A stretch of DNA of 64,000 bases, taken from NCBI GenBank assembly GCA_036674765.1, contig JARVKI010000010.1, forward strand, positions 62,001-126,000, given 5' to 3'. Every line of letters begins with the position of its first letter. The stretch's first letter is position 1. Shown one piece after another: positions 34,351-45,976 of the stretch. The notes below the pieces were generated by a model, which saw only the letters and a list, made by a program, of their open reading frames with translations, was not told where the DNA came from and ran no database searches. Both the position numbers and the translations under genes were made by a program. Source of the DNA: Seiridium cupressi. Its lineage: Eukaryota; Ascomycota; Sordariomycetes; Amphisphaeriales; Sporocadaceae.

Positions 34351-35204
34351 TCTGCTTTCTCTCCTGCGTGATGTGCTTGATCGATTGGTCCAGGTAATTT
34401 GGTTCAAGTAGGACAGAATACGTAAAGAAGACTAAAGGCGTTCACGGCGAGTGAATTTTCGGTCGCGTTTGAGGAAGGTCACAGACTTTTCTTCGCCTAT
34501 GAGTGAATTCATAGGTCTGTCTCATCGTTTCAAGCCGTTATGCAGGGACCTCCATGTCCGGTTAAGTGCGGGAATGACGTGCCTATTAATAATGGCGGGG
34601 CAATGAGTGAAATACTGATGACTCTTACACGAGCAGCAGTGCTTAATTTTGCCGTCGAGACCGAAGCCGGGTTGAGTACGTCTATTGATATCCTTGCATA
34701 AGCACGAGGTTTCGGCTTGAGCAATTGTTACGCTGAGTAATCGCTACCTAGGTAGACCTTTTGGTTTCTTCTTCTTTTTTAGAGGATCTAGGACGCATAC
34801 CCCGCGATTTCAGTAGGCAGTGCTCTGAAGTTGATCCATACACATATACCATAATCGTATCACTATCGACAAACAATTGGAGGTTGCCGCTTTTCAAATC
34901 GCCATCTGCTTGTATGGCTGATTGATAGCCGGTAAGCACTAGACCTCCGAATTGCTACACTGGAGCAGACAAACCCAACGAAGTTGAATGGGTTTTGTCG
35001 ATCCTGGGCATTACCTGTCACAACAGGAATAATTGCGTTCATTGGGAAGCCGGAGAGTTTAAGAATCCCACATGTTAAACGTCCACATCGTTCTCAAACA
35101 TTCTCCCACAGTAAATCTAGATGCTCCCTCACACGCCAAGCCTGTTCCAGAGCGTCTTGCTCAGATACAACTGGCACGCATGATGGTTGAGGGGGGCATG
35201 TGCT
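34351..35204. other. Intergenic region
   Basis: No supportable gene. Presumed promoter of the PBP2-like gene at its left end and the 3' flank of the small GPI-type gene at its right end. Confidence 0.5.
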
Positions 35205-35522
35205 TTATACTAATACAGCTGCAATGCCGGCAGCCAACCCTGCGATCGCATAGCTAGTAGCCTGAGCGTGAGCCGCGGCATTAGCCGCGCTCGAAGTCAC
35301 AGTCGTGGATGCCCGTAACAGGTTCGAGGAAGTCGAAGAAGAAGACGAGGCCAAGGACGTCAATGTAGTGACCGTTATCGATGCGCTCCCTGCCACCGAG
35401 GTAATAAGGTCTGGAGTGTTGATCTCTATGGGACTAGAGGTGGCTGCGGCAGTGATAGTCGAGGATGATTGCGCTATGACAAAGGCAAAGTAGCCTGTCG
35501 CAACGAGGGTAAGGAATGTCAT
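35205..35522 (-). CDS. Small Ser/Thr-rich predicted GPI-anchored protein
   Basis: 105 residues from ATG 35522; the frame extends upstream, but this ATG begins a textbook signal peptide (MTFLTLVATGYFAFVIAQ). The mature part is Ser/Thr/Ala-rich with almost no charged residues and no cysteine. It ends in a short polar spacer and a hydrophobic tail (SYAIAGLAAGIAAVLV) with no residues after it, the layout of a GPI-attachment signal; the omega site would lie near SSAANAAAHA. Probably a heavily O-mannosylated wall protein. No family name; small and without an intron, so moderate confidence that it is a real gene. Confidence 0.6.
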   Translation of the reverse strand: MTFLTLVATGYFAFVIAQSSSTITAAATSSPIEINTPDLITSVAGSASITVTTLTSLASSSSSTSSNLLRASTTVTSSAANAAAHAQATSYAIAGLAAGIAAVLV

Positions 35523-36274
35523 CTCGGTAGTCTTCGCACGCCCTTGATTTATCAATTTCAAGGAATTCGGTTTAAGGATTTCGAGGAATAAGTGATAATG
35601 TTGCCAGATCGTCCTCCAGAATTCTTGTTAATGCCGCGAGTTTACAATTATATGATCAAACAACACTAGTAATTCTTTTTTGTACTATATCACGATCGTT
35701 TGATTAGTGTTTGCGAAATGCAGTGAGCCTGGCTGTGTGACATGACAAACACAAAACCGCCCGGAATCCTGATTTTCCAAGGCCATGAGATGTAGGGTGT
35801 TCGTCTTACAAAATTATTGCCGCCTTCAATATCGTAGTTATTATGAGGCAGCTCGGCATTCACCAGAGATCATTGGCAGATATCGAGTAACGCTGTTTCC
35901 ATGAAAATGGGGGGGGGTGCGGTTTGTCCCTACACAATCATTGTCCGCATATCAGTCTAGCTCGTGGCCAAACCTCGCTATATTCGAATGTAAGGCAATC
36001 CATGTCCTAATAGTTTTCTGTACCCTCCTCGGTAGGCCGCCTGGCCCGTGAGACTCGACTGGGCTTTGCCTGTTTGACAACAAGTTACTACACCCCCAAA
36101 AGAATTTCTTTGAAACAATCGAGCACAATCTACTCTGCCGGTGGGACGGACCTGAATAGAAGAGACGCGGCCAACGTGATACCCCTCTATAGCAAATTGA
36201 GCTCAGCAGTTGACCTTAGCAAAAAGTAGTATATCTGCATATTAACCGAATATGATCATTCAAATTAGACTCAG
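35523..36274. other. Intergenic region
   Basis: AT-rich with a G8 run at about 35910; no gene seen. Confidence 0.5.
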
Positions 36275-38644
36275 CTAAGATTTTGTGCTCCATTCGATGT
36301 GGACCGTTTCACCGCCGCCGGTCAGCACCTCGGCCTTGATCTCATCGACTAGCCTCTTTCTAGAGTTAACTAGCACCGCCTTTCCTTTGGCGTCACCTTT
36401 GACCTTGGCCAAATAGGGCTGACATGTTTGCTTCACTCCCAAGATCTCCGTGCCGATTTCCCACAAGGGCACCGCACTCCAACCATGACAGTCACTCCGC
36501 ATCATGCTTTCACTCTCCGCCCACGTCGTGAGGTTGTCGTCGATCATCTTCTTCCATGGCTGTATCAGCGTATCCCAGCATTCCTCGTATATGCCTGCCT
36601 TACTAACGGCCCGGAACACGTAGAAACCCATGGCTAAGCTGGCTTTAGTTAATTTATGCTCTGCCCGCTCGAGCACTGAGCGTCGCATGAGTCTCTCGGC
36701 GTCGGCTCCCTTGATACAGCCGGAGAGTACGGCGAGCACTTGGACATGCTGGCTCCGCTCCTCCACGGCGCCCGGACCGTCGAGGTAGAAGCCACTCGAA
36801 GAGTCGAAACAATGCTGCTTCACAGCCTGCAGTAGAGCCTCGTGTCGTGAAAGGTACTCCTTGGCAGTATCATGACGGCCGAGGAATGTCTGGAGCTCGC
36901 TTGCTTTTAGCAGCGTATATGCGTAGATCAGTGTGTGGTAAGTTGCTGCGCCTTTGGTGTAATATGCTTTTGGTACGGCAAGGCCAGTGAATCCTCGGCC
37001 AGGTGTAAACCATCCATCTGCCCAGTCCACGAAAGCCCAGCAATCGGGCTCAAATTGTCCAACTAGCCCTATATCGTTGATGCGGGCATCGAAATAGTTG
37101 AGGATACCGTCTATTGCACCCAGGTACGATTTGACTAGTCTTTCGTCGCCAAAGTGTACCATATGATCATACACCATGAGTACCCAGAAAAGCGAAAAGG
37201 TGGGGATGTTCATGCCCCGGCCAGGGCACGGGAAGTGTGTTTCTATCAGTCCTTCTTCTCTGCGGGAAGAGTGAAACTCTTGCATGGCTTTTCGTGCCAG
37301 TCTGTCGTCTCTGGAGAGAAGGTATGTGAAGAGTATCTGGCTACGCGTATCCATGGCGAATTGATTCTGCTCGTAGAACGGGCAGTCCTCGTATGTTTCG
37401 TGCATGCAGTTCTTCAACGTATCGACACTGATGTCCCACAGCTTTGAAATCAAAGGAGAAGATGTCTCCAGTTTTGTGCGAATCTCGAGAGGATAATGCG
37501 TCGAGCGATAGGTGAAGGAGTTCAACGACAAGGGGCTAGATTTTGTAGAGATTGATAAGCGGATATAGCGAAACGTTCTGAACCAGAAAGGCGAGTAGTG
37601 ATTGTGACCAGGGTGAAGCGTATATTTATCTGTCATTCCATATAGTTGACCTTTTTGGAAGTCCGTCCTGTCTCCTTTAGTGCGTGCTGTGCCTTGTTCC
37701 ATGGGCACCTCGTAGCATTCCGAGCACAGGATCTCAATGACGGGGAGGTCGTCATCCTTCCCGTCAACAGTCGATATCAGATCCAGAAAGCCAGTGGTCA
37801 ATGTTTTGGATTCTAGCTCGACCCAAACTGTGGAGTTGGGCGGTATGTCAACTGTGTCGTCACTTTGCAGGAACTTAGCCCACACTTCCTTTGAGATTGC
37901 TCCCTGAAGATTGACTACGCCGTCAAACCGAGCCGATATCTCTGGCAGAGCTGGGATCTCTCGGGGAAACAAGCGTCGCGCGTCCAGCATAGGAGACATC
38001 TTGCGCTGTGGTGTGCCAAGTATCGCAGCTGGCCAGGCACCATCATCATACTCGATTGTATTCCAGCCGAGGTCCAGTAGTTGCCCATCCACGTTCTCAT
38101 TCAGGCTTAGAAACTGAGGGCCAAGACGGTAGTCCCAGTCGGAGTCCGGTACAAGTTGGGTACCTTCATCTTTCTTGGCTTTCCACGTCTCGTCTGTGTG
38201 AAGGGTGTGGTCCTGCCATCTGTTCAGCGTTGCTTCAGCCATACATGAAGGGAAGCGTCTTACCGTAAAGTCGCAATGGACAATGAAGCCCGGCAGTGGG
38301 CTCCTGACCATGCTCAGGCAGCCATCGTGCGCTATTGAAAAGCGCAAGACCTTGGCGGCCAACACGTTCACCCCTGTCTTCAGATAGGGAGTAATATTGA
38401 CAGTCTCATAGTTCCAGCGTCCGAGGTAACTCTTGCACGGTCCGAAGCTGATGCTCTCTCCATTGAGATAGAGCCGGTATCTCGTATCCGCCGATACGTG
38501 CAGGGGAACGTCCTCAATTGGTTTGTCCTTGACTTCAAAGCTCTTGCGAAACAATACAAATTGCCCTTTCTTCGCTATATCGTCATATCCGGGAACCCAT
38601 ATCCATTTGGCCTGACCGGAGGCGAAGGGCGAGCTTGCTGCCAT
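36275..38644 (-). CDS. GH78 alpha-L-rhamnosidase-type glycosidase, no signal peptide
   Basis: Intronless, 789 residues from ATG 38644 (MAASSPFASGQAKWIWVPG). The frame is open a little further upstream, but there the first codon is TTG. The N-terminal beta-sandwich (YRLYLNGESISFGPCKSYLGRWNYETVNITPYL) is typical of bacterial-type rhamnosidase N domains. The (alpha/alpha)6 barrel starts at CMHETYEDCPFYEQNQFAMDTR, where the general-acid Glu is expected in DCPxxEQ, and continues through FEPDCWAFVDWADGWFTPGRG and WAESESMMRSDCHGWSAVPLWE. The missing signal peptide predicts an intracellular enzyme acting on imported rhamnosides. Divergent from a sugar porter with a 669-bp shared promoter. Family clear; rhamnose specificity inferred. 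Confidence 0.88.
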   Translation of the reverse strand: MAASSPFASGQAKWIWVPGYDDIAKKGQFVLFRKSFEVKDKPIEDVPLHVSADTRYRLYLNGESISFGPCKSYLGRWNYETVNITPYLKTGVNVLAAKVLRFSIAHDGCLSMVRSPLPGFIVHCDFTVRRFPSCMAEATLNRWQDHTLHTDETWKAKKDEGTQLVPDSDWDYRLGPQFLSLNENVDGQLLDLGWNTIEYDDGAWPAAILGTPQRKMSPMLDARRLFPREIPALPEISARFDGVVNLQGAISKEVWAKFLQSDDTVDIPPNSTVWVELESKTLTTGFLDLISTVDGKDDDLPVIEILCSECYEVPMEQGTARTKGDRTDFQKGQLYGMTDKYTLHPGHNHYSPFWFRTFRYIRLSISTKSSPLSLNSFTYRSTHYPLEIRTKLETSSPLISKLWDISVDTLKNCMHETYEDCPFYEQNQFAMDTRSQILFTYLLSRDDRLARKAMQEFHSSRREEGLIETHFPCPGRGMNIPTFSLFWVLMVYDHMVHFGDERLVKSYLGAIDGILNYFDARINDIGLVGQFEPDCWAFVDWADGWFTPGRGFTGLAVPKAYYTKGAATYHTLIYAYTLLKASELQTFLGRHDTAKEYLSRHEALLQAVKQHCFDSSSGFYLDGPGAVEERSQHVQVLAVLSGCIKGADAERLMRRSVLERAEHKLTKASLAMGFYVFRAVSKAGIYEECWDTLIQPWKKMIDDNLTTWAESESMMRSDCHGWSAVPLWEIGTEILGVKQTCQPYLAKVKGDAKGKAVLVNSRKRLVDEIKAEVLTGGGETVHIEWSTKS

Positions 38645-39313
38645 GACGAGTGTATTCGGAATGGCGAAGACGATCCAATTGAAATAGAGTATCCAATCCC
38701 AGGACAACTGAGCCCTTGCGGTATCCTTTGACTCCTGATTATCTAAACCAGTCTCTTGATCACTCGGATATCTCTATGCCGAACCCTGGCAGACCTGGTG
38801 CCTGGTATTGCTGATCCGTTACAGGTTGGGGAATGCGGAGGCGGGCCCAATGTTCTTAGAACTAGCACTAGGGTTTCTCCAACAGCGGCTGTCCCGAGCC
38901 GGCACTTATAGCAACGCGGGAATTCCGGATGTGTAAACGGAACTTTTCTCGGCCCTTGCGATCGTTATCCTACGCACCGGGTGGAGGAAAACTGTGACTA
39001 TGGAGCCATCAATGACGTTAGTGTTGTTGCAGTAGGTCGCAACAAGTATGAATGCCACCTACTGTACCAAGACGGTCTCAGATAAGGCTCCACGGCGAAT
39101 CACTTCCCATCGTGGGGTATAATCCGCTTTTCTGGGGGTACGGGTGCGCTACATTAGCCTGCATCAAGGTGCCAGCTCCGGGGCATGCCCTCACTATTCC
39201 CTGGTCTACCGGTGAGCTTGGTATTTAATGTGTTTGTCTCTGGCTGACCTTGGTGCACTCCACCAGTTCCAGAAGCCCCATCTCCTGCATCTGTCATACC
39301 ACAATCAAACGGC
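38645..39313. promoter_or_regulatory. Bidirectional promoter with CreA-type and GATA-type sites
   Basis: Divergent interval between the GH78 gene and the sugar porter. Carbon-repressor (CreA/Cre1) consensus SYGGRG occurs on the plus strand at 38835 (GCGGAG), 38981 (GTGGAG), 39112 (GTGGGG), 39132 (CTGGGG) and 39178 (CCGGGG), and inverted (CTCCAC) at 39088 and 39258. An AGATAA (AreA-type HGATAR) lies at about 39080. The motif is short, so some sites are expected by chance; the clustering at 39088-39183 is suggestive of carbon control, not proof. Confidence 0.45.
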
Positions 39314-41106
39314 ATGGCTCCGAAAATCGAGAACGACTTGGACAGAACGGCCGAGACAACACAGCCAAATGGAGTTATAACCTGCTACCCTCCATCCATT
39401 GCCAGCAATGACGATGAGAACTCAACCGTATGGAAGACAGTCAAGAACAACCCACTTATCTTACTATGCTGTTTCTACGCGAATCTAGGAGCCTTCATGT
39501 ATGGCTTCGACAATATCACATTGTCGCTGTGTCTTGACATGGCCCCCTTTGTGTAAGACGTCTGCCGGGTGCTCATCCGCGCTGTATCTAACATTCCGAA
39601 AGCATGAAGTTTGGAGATCTTGTCGATGGACAATATGTCGTAGCGGCTTACTGGCAGTCGCTTTGGAACGCCATCCCACAATTGATGACGGGTGTCGGTG
39701 CTTGGACTTCTGGACCGATTGCTGATCGGCTGGGCCGCCGGTGGACCATGTTCATTGCCGGCATCTTCTCCGTAGTTGGAGTTGCCATCGTATATACGGC
39801 AGAGTCGAATGGTCAATTTCTTGGAGGCAAGATGGTCAATGCTACAGGACTCGGAATGGGTAAGCTCTATCCATGTGGCGCTACACAAACATCCCATTTG
39901 CTGATTCGCATTGCCATAGCTTTGGCATCGGGACAAACTTACATATCCGAAATCACACCCTTGAAGATCCGCGGTATTGCGCTCGCGCTGTATACATTCT
40001 GCTTGGTAGGTCTCTGATAATGATTGGATGGGCCCGGACTAACGGATACCCAGAGTGTTGGGTATCTCATCGCGGCGTCCATCTCATTCACCCGCGTTAC
40101 TATCATGGATGACTCGGCCTACAAGGTCTTGTTCGCAGCCGAATGGTGCTGGCCAGCTGCCATCATGGTCGGAGCTTTCCTCGTCCCTGAATCTCCATAC
40201 TTTCTCATCCGCAAGAACCGCATCGAAGCTGCCAATAAGTCGCTGTCGCGACTACACCATAGAAACGAGCGATCGGTCCAAGCCACCCTCCTTTCCATTC
40301 AAGGAGTCATCCAACACGAGTCTGAAAGTGGTCACTCGACTTTCATAGAATGCTTCAAGGGGACCAATTGGCGCCGTACCCGAATCGTACTATATGCCAA
40401 CGGGTTATCGCAGATGACGGGTGCAGTCTTCCTCAACAATGCCCCCTATTTCATGGTTCTTGCAGGCCTGTCCGCGACAAACGTAGCCATGATTGTTGAA
40501 GTCGGAATTGCACTAGCAATCATCTCCAGCATCTTCACCTTCTGGGGGATGACGTTCTTGGGGCGAAGAGCATTGGTCCTCGGCGGCACAGCATTTGCGG
40601 GCGTTTTGTTCTTCATCATGGGAATTTGTGCTGCTCTACCGAATCAAAACGGCGGCACTCGCTGGGCAGTGGCGATCACACTGCAGATGGCTTGGCTCAG
40701 CATTGGTCCGGCCAACGGACCTGCGCTCGCTGTCGCGGGAGAAGTATCAACCATGAGGCTCCGCGCCAAGACGCTTGCCATTGGCTTCTTCTTCAACTAC
40801 TTCTATAGTACAGTTTGGAACGTGGTCGTGCCGTACATGTTCAACCCTGGGTATGGAAACCTGGGAGCGGAACTGGGCTGGGTATTTTTCGGGACGTGCG
40901 TCATTTCTTTGGCAATCTTGTGGTTTGAGCTGCCGGATACCAAGGATTTGACGGCCGCGCAGATTGACGAGAGATTCGAGATACGCGTCCGCACCAGAGG
41001 CTTCAGAAACAAGGACTACCAAGAAAGCCAAACTTCGGGAAAGGATATCGAGATGGATCAAGTTGAGCAAGTGAGTGATCGAGATACTGTCTCGCAGCCC
41101 ACTTGA
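39314..41106 (+). CDS. MFS sugar porter (hexose/alpha-glucoside-type permease)
   Basis: Exons 39314-39552, 39603-39859, 39920-40005 and 40054-41106 give 544 residues, 12 membrane segments expected. Sugar-porter signatures: GPIADRLGRRWTMF (loop 2-3 motif), ISEITPLKIRG (PESPR-like partner after TM4), PESPYFLIRKNR (end of TM6), and FLGRRALVLGG (loop 8-9). The TM1 motif is MYGFDNITLSLCLDM instead of the common GYD-G pattern. N-terminal cytoplasmic tail about 45 residues, C-terminal tail acidic. Shares a divergent promoter with the GH78 gene, which suggests uptake of rhamnose or rhamnosylated oligosaccharides, but the motif set does not define the substrate. Confidence 0.92.
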
Positions 41107-42290
41107 GCGCGACCTGGTGACGAAAGGTGTATAGGATAGTGTAACAACCAATACATTTCAACAATATCAGGGTCTCTGGAGTAATGGCACTTGTGAGCTA
41201 AATATGGTGATGCAAGGATTATTGCGGCGCAATGCGTTTATGGAACCTAGCTGGCGTGGAGCACTTCTGAATTCTAGAACAGTTTGACTGTTGATTCTAT
41301 ATCCATTGAGCCAATGGAAATGTACATATGGCTTGCGGGACCCCTTGATTGCAACGTAAGAAGATACAAGGCTGACAAGACACTTTTCTGTCGTCTTGCC
41401 CGACTGCACACGAATCAAGTATGACGAGCTACGTCAACATAACCCGTCGCAATCTCCCTGTCCATGCTACATGCCGTTCCTCATGCAGAACAAGCTGTTT
41501 CAAGGGTGTCTACCCCACAGCCCCGGAAGACCCGAGAAATGGGCACTGCGGGGGAACCGGGGGCAGGCATCATAAATTTCGATTCATTCTCATCCTACCA
41601 TTTCATTGGCCGCCCCAAAGGGTCGTGAGCATTTACAGCGAGGAGCAGTTGAGTTGGCCGAAAACATGTACCCCAACTGGCGGTGGGCAGGATCTCCCCG
41701 GACTCCTATACCGCCGGGATACCCCACAAACCGCCATCTCGAGGTTTTGCGAAGAGGTCGTCGGCGGATGATTCGGCTGGCCTGAATCCTGAGAAAACCA
41801 TCCATGCTATCGAGGGCACGACCGAGGCTGTGTGAGACATTGCTTCAAATAATTTGATCGTACCATCACGCAGATGGCACCGACCTTGTGGCCACAGCCG
41901 TGCGAGTGCCGCACGCTTTTCACATTGTCTTGTGGCTGAACTGTGCTTCGTTGCAAGCCATTTCAAGGCGGGCGATTGATGGCTTGAGTTGTATTCATGG
42001 TTATGGTAGACGATGCCCGCAATCACACGGCACTCCTGCACTTATAACACGTTCATGCCGATCACAGAAAGTGGTTTATCGGCAATATTGTTTGTGGCTA
42101 GACTAGTGCTTACCAGCCGCGGGCAAAGGCCCTGCCCGGGAACTCTCAACAGCGCTGCAAGGGAATAAATGCCATCACCAATGACTTCATTCTCATCAGC
42201 CCAGGCCCACCGTAGGGATACCGTCCGAGAACAATCTCTGACATTACTTCTTAAAGCGTATCCTTTTGTTTGATATCACGAAGTCCAGCA
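41107..42290. other. Intergenic region
   Basis: About 1.2 kb without a convincing gene. Pyrimidine-rich stretch and ttcttaaagcg leader just before the small membrane-protein gene. Confidence 0.5.
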
Positions 42291-42665
42291 ATGTGGACGA
42301 ATAGAGTATTAGCAGTCGTATCGACGACTTTCGGTGTCCTCTGCATTACTTCTGCGCTGCCCTTTGTGGGCATTCCATTTCCCAGCAGAGCCTGGGCAAC
42401 CTACTATGCAGACAAAAACAAATGGCTAGCCGAGCTTTCTGGAGGACGCTTGACACCAGACCAAGCCGGCTACACGTCAGCTGCTTTGCGCATAGCTGTC
42501 GGGGCTTGCTGCATCTATCCGCCCACCAGGGAGGCTGCCCTCCTCGTCAATGGAGCCATCGTTTGCCGCGATACCATGTTAGCATATCGCGATGGACGAC
42601 CTATGCGACCACAGTGGACCATGTTGAGTGCTATCGCGCTGTGCCTCGTACTGGGAAGACTATGA
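42291..42665 (+). CDS. Small multi-pass membrane protein (about 124 aa)
   Basis: Intronless frame from ATG 42291; the in-frame codon upstream is TTG, so this is the first ATG. Four hydrophobic segments: RVLAVVSTTFGVLCITSALPFVGI, AALRIAVGACCIYP, AALLVNGAIVCRDTML, and WTMLSAIALCLVLGRL, with the charged loop WATYYADKNKWLAELSGGRLTPD. The pattern (TM, loop, GLR/ALRIAVGA, TM, short basic turn YRDGRPMRP, TM) resembles DUF4267-type small membrane proteins. No catalytic motif. It lies inside the transporter-rich region but nothing ties it to a neighbour. Real gene likely from length, hydropathy and leader, but no function can be given. Confidence 0.6.
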   Translation: MWTNRVLAVVSTTFGVLCITSALPFVGIPFPSRAWATYYADKNKWLAELSGGRLTPDQAGYTSAALRIAVGACCIYPPTREAALLVNGAIVCRDTMLAYRDGRPMRPQWTMLSAIALCLVLGRL

Positions 42666-44024
42666 GACAGTCCGGACAAGTCATCTCATGCGACCGATCC
42701 GTTCGATAAAGCTCAATGAAAGGCCTAGGTCGAGATTAGTCGATTCGCCCGGATACGCGAGTGTGTCGAGTTGGCGACTTGGCCATGACATGAAATCAGC
42801 AAACACGTAACCCTCTCTGCGGTAACTGCAAGGGATCTGATGGTCCAAGTTGGAGTCTTTTCCTTCCCTCGGAAGAGAACCATCAATGTCAACTGGTACC
42901 TTTCTTTCGCTTTCCAACAACCGATGCATTTTCACGCCATAGGTCTGGATCATGACAATGGAGCAGATGGGGAGCTTACCTTGCCGATTGCTTTCGGAAC
43001 GAGCAAGAAATGAACGGTCGTTTCCAGGTCTTTGCTATATGTATCTAATTGCCTAGGGAGCTGACACACCAACTTGCGATTATGTTGTAGTATACATGAT
43101 GGACTATGACCATCAAAGTTGCCTCGAAGGACAACCTCTGGCCGTCTCGTGTATACAACTGAATGAACCACTGGGGAGACCATGACCCCTGTGGTCCACC
43201 TGGCGGGTTAAAGCACGAATCTACCAGGGCCATGTCCGAATCTCTTCTCATACTCTTTTCCAATGACAACGGCGCAATGTTGCGCAAGGACAAGGAAACC
43301 TGGTGTCATCGCGACTATGGCCAACAGTGAACAAGATCATGTTTGGGATCAAGTTCATGTAACAGGCAGCCTTGCACGGCCTATAGTTGAGCGGGACTGG
43401 AGAGGATAAGCACCGAAGATGGCAATACCGTCTCTAGCCGACACTCTACTTCATCGTCTGCTGATAGAGGTCTTGAAAGAGTTTTTTGATGAATTTTCAT
43501 CTTATCGCCCAGCTCGTCAATGGTGTATAAAGCTGCACACATCCATGGACCCACACGGATGCCAGCCCCGTACCCATATCTACATTATCTTGGTGATCGA
43601 CCCACCTAAGGCGCGGGAATGGGCGGCTTTCTAGGACGGAAACCGATACGCAACTAATTCCGCCCTGCGCCAGAGGTTATACTCGACCTTGCGTCCACGA
43701 CAGCGGTTTGTTTCGGTACTCTTGAGGCTGAACGACTTATAGAAATTGCCTTATCGTCCCATCTGAGCCCACATCGCCGGCTCCATGGCTGCAATGATAT
43801 GGATTTTCCCTTATCCACAATGGCATCAATCTTCGGGTGAAAATGGGTACACGGAATGGGCGGGTCAACCGCTATCTCAGCCTTGCTTGCAAGACCGATC
43901 TTAGGCCGTCAGGATGCCGGACCTTATCTATGTGCGGATGCCATCGATGCCGGCGCCAGGCAGGTCATAGAAGTTCAAGTCATCCTTGGGATAAATCGTC
44001 GTGAACGAAACAATTGACATTTCC
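42666..44024. other. Intergenic region
   Basis: Several frames of 60-90 codons on both strands (for example 43419-43634 plus) have no recognisable domain or splice context. The right end is the presumed promoter of the DHA1 transporter. Confidence 0.5.
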
Positions 44025-45678
44025 ATGTCTCGAGCTATGGCCCAAGAGCTTGTAGCAATCCCAACGACCCAGGCTTCGGCCGAAGTGATCGAGGGGAGTC
44101 AAGGAATTGGGGACATAAGAGAAGTCCAACCGATCTCTGTTGGAAAAGATGATCCGGGTAATCCTTACAACTGGTCTCAAGTATGTGCTCCTATTCTGGT
44201 TTCTACTATCTGATCTCTCCAGTCTATCGGGTTGGCACCGAAGGCCATACTAACTTACATTGTAGCTACGGAAAGTAGTCATTGTGCTTACTGGCATCTT
44301 GACTGTGATCAACAGCACACTCGGCTCGGCTTTACCTTCCAACGCGATAGCATTCATGGCCCCCGATTTTGGCATCAGTACGACCGGGGGAAACCCGCAG
44401 CTGGTCATACCGATATTCATCTACCTCGTCGGCTACGTTCTCGGCCCCTTGTTGTTCGGGCCTCTTTCTGAAGTGTACGGCCGTCGGCTACCGATCCTTC
44501 TTACCTTCGCTGGTTATACCGCTTTCACACTTGGGACTGCACTCGCCCCTAATTGGGCCAGTCTGGTCATCTTCCGCCTACTCGCCGGTGTATGTGCAAG
44601 CGCTCCCCTGACCATAGTCGGCGGCATGTTTGCCGATATTTATGACAATCCGATCACTCGAGGTAGAGCTATTGCTTTATTCATGGGTGCAATCACTACC
44701 GCCCCATGTGTAGCTCCCGCAATCTCTGGGTCTCTCTCCGAGTTTGCCTCATGGAGATGGACATTTTGGTGCGCTCTGATCGTTGCTGGGACCACCTGGA
44801 TTCCGTTGGCGTTCCTTCCGGAAACCTACGGGCCTGTCATACTCAAATTCCGAGTACGGGAGATTCGAAAGCACAAATCGAATACAAATATAAGCCATCA
44901 TCACATCTACGCGCCGATGGAGCTGGAAGCAAAAGGCTGGCAACACATGGTCCGCGTGGTTTTGGCACGACCTTTGAGAATGGTCGTAACGGAGCTCATT
45001 GTTGTGGCCGTCTGTCTCTATCTCGCGATCGCATATGCCATTTTCTACATGTTCTTTCAGGCATACCCTATCGTGTTCAAGGGCATATATGGCATGTCTG
45101 CAAGCACATCTGGCCTCATGTTTCTGCCTATCGGAGCAGGAACCTTCATCGCTCTGGCTATGTTCTTCCTGTACGATGGCTTCTTGGAGCGAAGCCGGAA
45201 CGTCGGAAAGGCATGGACGAGGCGGGAAGAGAGTAGACGCCTTCCACTGGCCTGCGTTGGCGGCCCGCTTTTCGTCATCTCGCTCCTGTGGATGGGATGG
45301 ACTGCGCGTGAGGATACCCACTGGATTGTACCTTGTCTCGCAGGCGTTCCATTCGGCGTGGGGAATCTGCTTATCTTCATGGCCTTACTAAACTATCTTG
45401 CTGATGCTTATGGGGGGCTCTTTGCCGCTTCTGCAATGGCAGCGTCGTCTTGCACGAGAAGCATCTTTGGCGCTGTTCTACCTCTGGCCACGACATCCAT
45501 GTACGACACATTGGGAGTGGGATGGGCTTCTACGCTATTAGCCTTCGTCAGCTTAGCCATGTCTGCCATTCCATTCATCTTCATCTATTACGGTGACGAC
45601 ATTCGCTCGCGAAGCGCTTTCTGCCAAATGTTGAAGGACAAAGAGGTGAGCGACCAGGAAATGTCAGAAGGCGCTTGA
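44025..45678 (+). CDS. MFS transporter, DHA1 (12-TM drug:H+ antiporter) type
   Basis: Exons 44025-44180 and 44266-45678 (intron 85 nt, phase 0) give 522 residues. ATG 44025 is used because the upstream frame begins with GTG. Signatures: DPGNPYNWS before TM1, typical for fungal DHA1; GYVLGPLLFGPLSEVYGRRLPI (motif A); RLLAGVCASAPLTIVGGMFADIY (motif B, R...G..G); and GAITTAPCVAPAISGSLSE (motif C, antiporter). The loop between TM6 and TM7 (YAPMELEAKGWQHMV) is of normal length. Substrates of this family include drugs, mycotoxins, siderophores and polyamines; none can be assigned. Confidence 0.93.
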
Positions 45679-45976
45679 CTGGAGTCTACAGTAGAGGTAT
45701 AATGCCAATTTTATTAATGAATAGACTACAGAGCTACGATTGCATCAGCTCCTTGTCGCTGTTTGGATTGCGTCATCAACAGTCTACCTAACGACATTAA
45801 GACCCTTTTCCACTATCCAAGCACCCCGAGTAACATATGTGCTTAATAATAATTGGTGATCACATGAAAATCAAAAACTCGACCGAACAAATTACTTCTT
45901 ACAAGACCGACGAAATACTTGATCCCCAGATTTCTCTGTTCCCCAGTCGAGACGGAATTATTTGTTGTAGCACATT

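Noticed and set aside
38645..38707. Upstream extension of the GH78 protein that would add a hydrophobic N-terminus
   Set aside because: The first codon of this frame is TTG and no ATG precedes 38644, so no signal peptide is supported unless an upstream exon exists.
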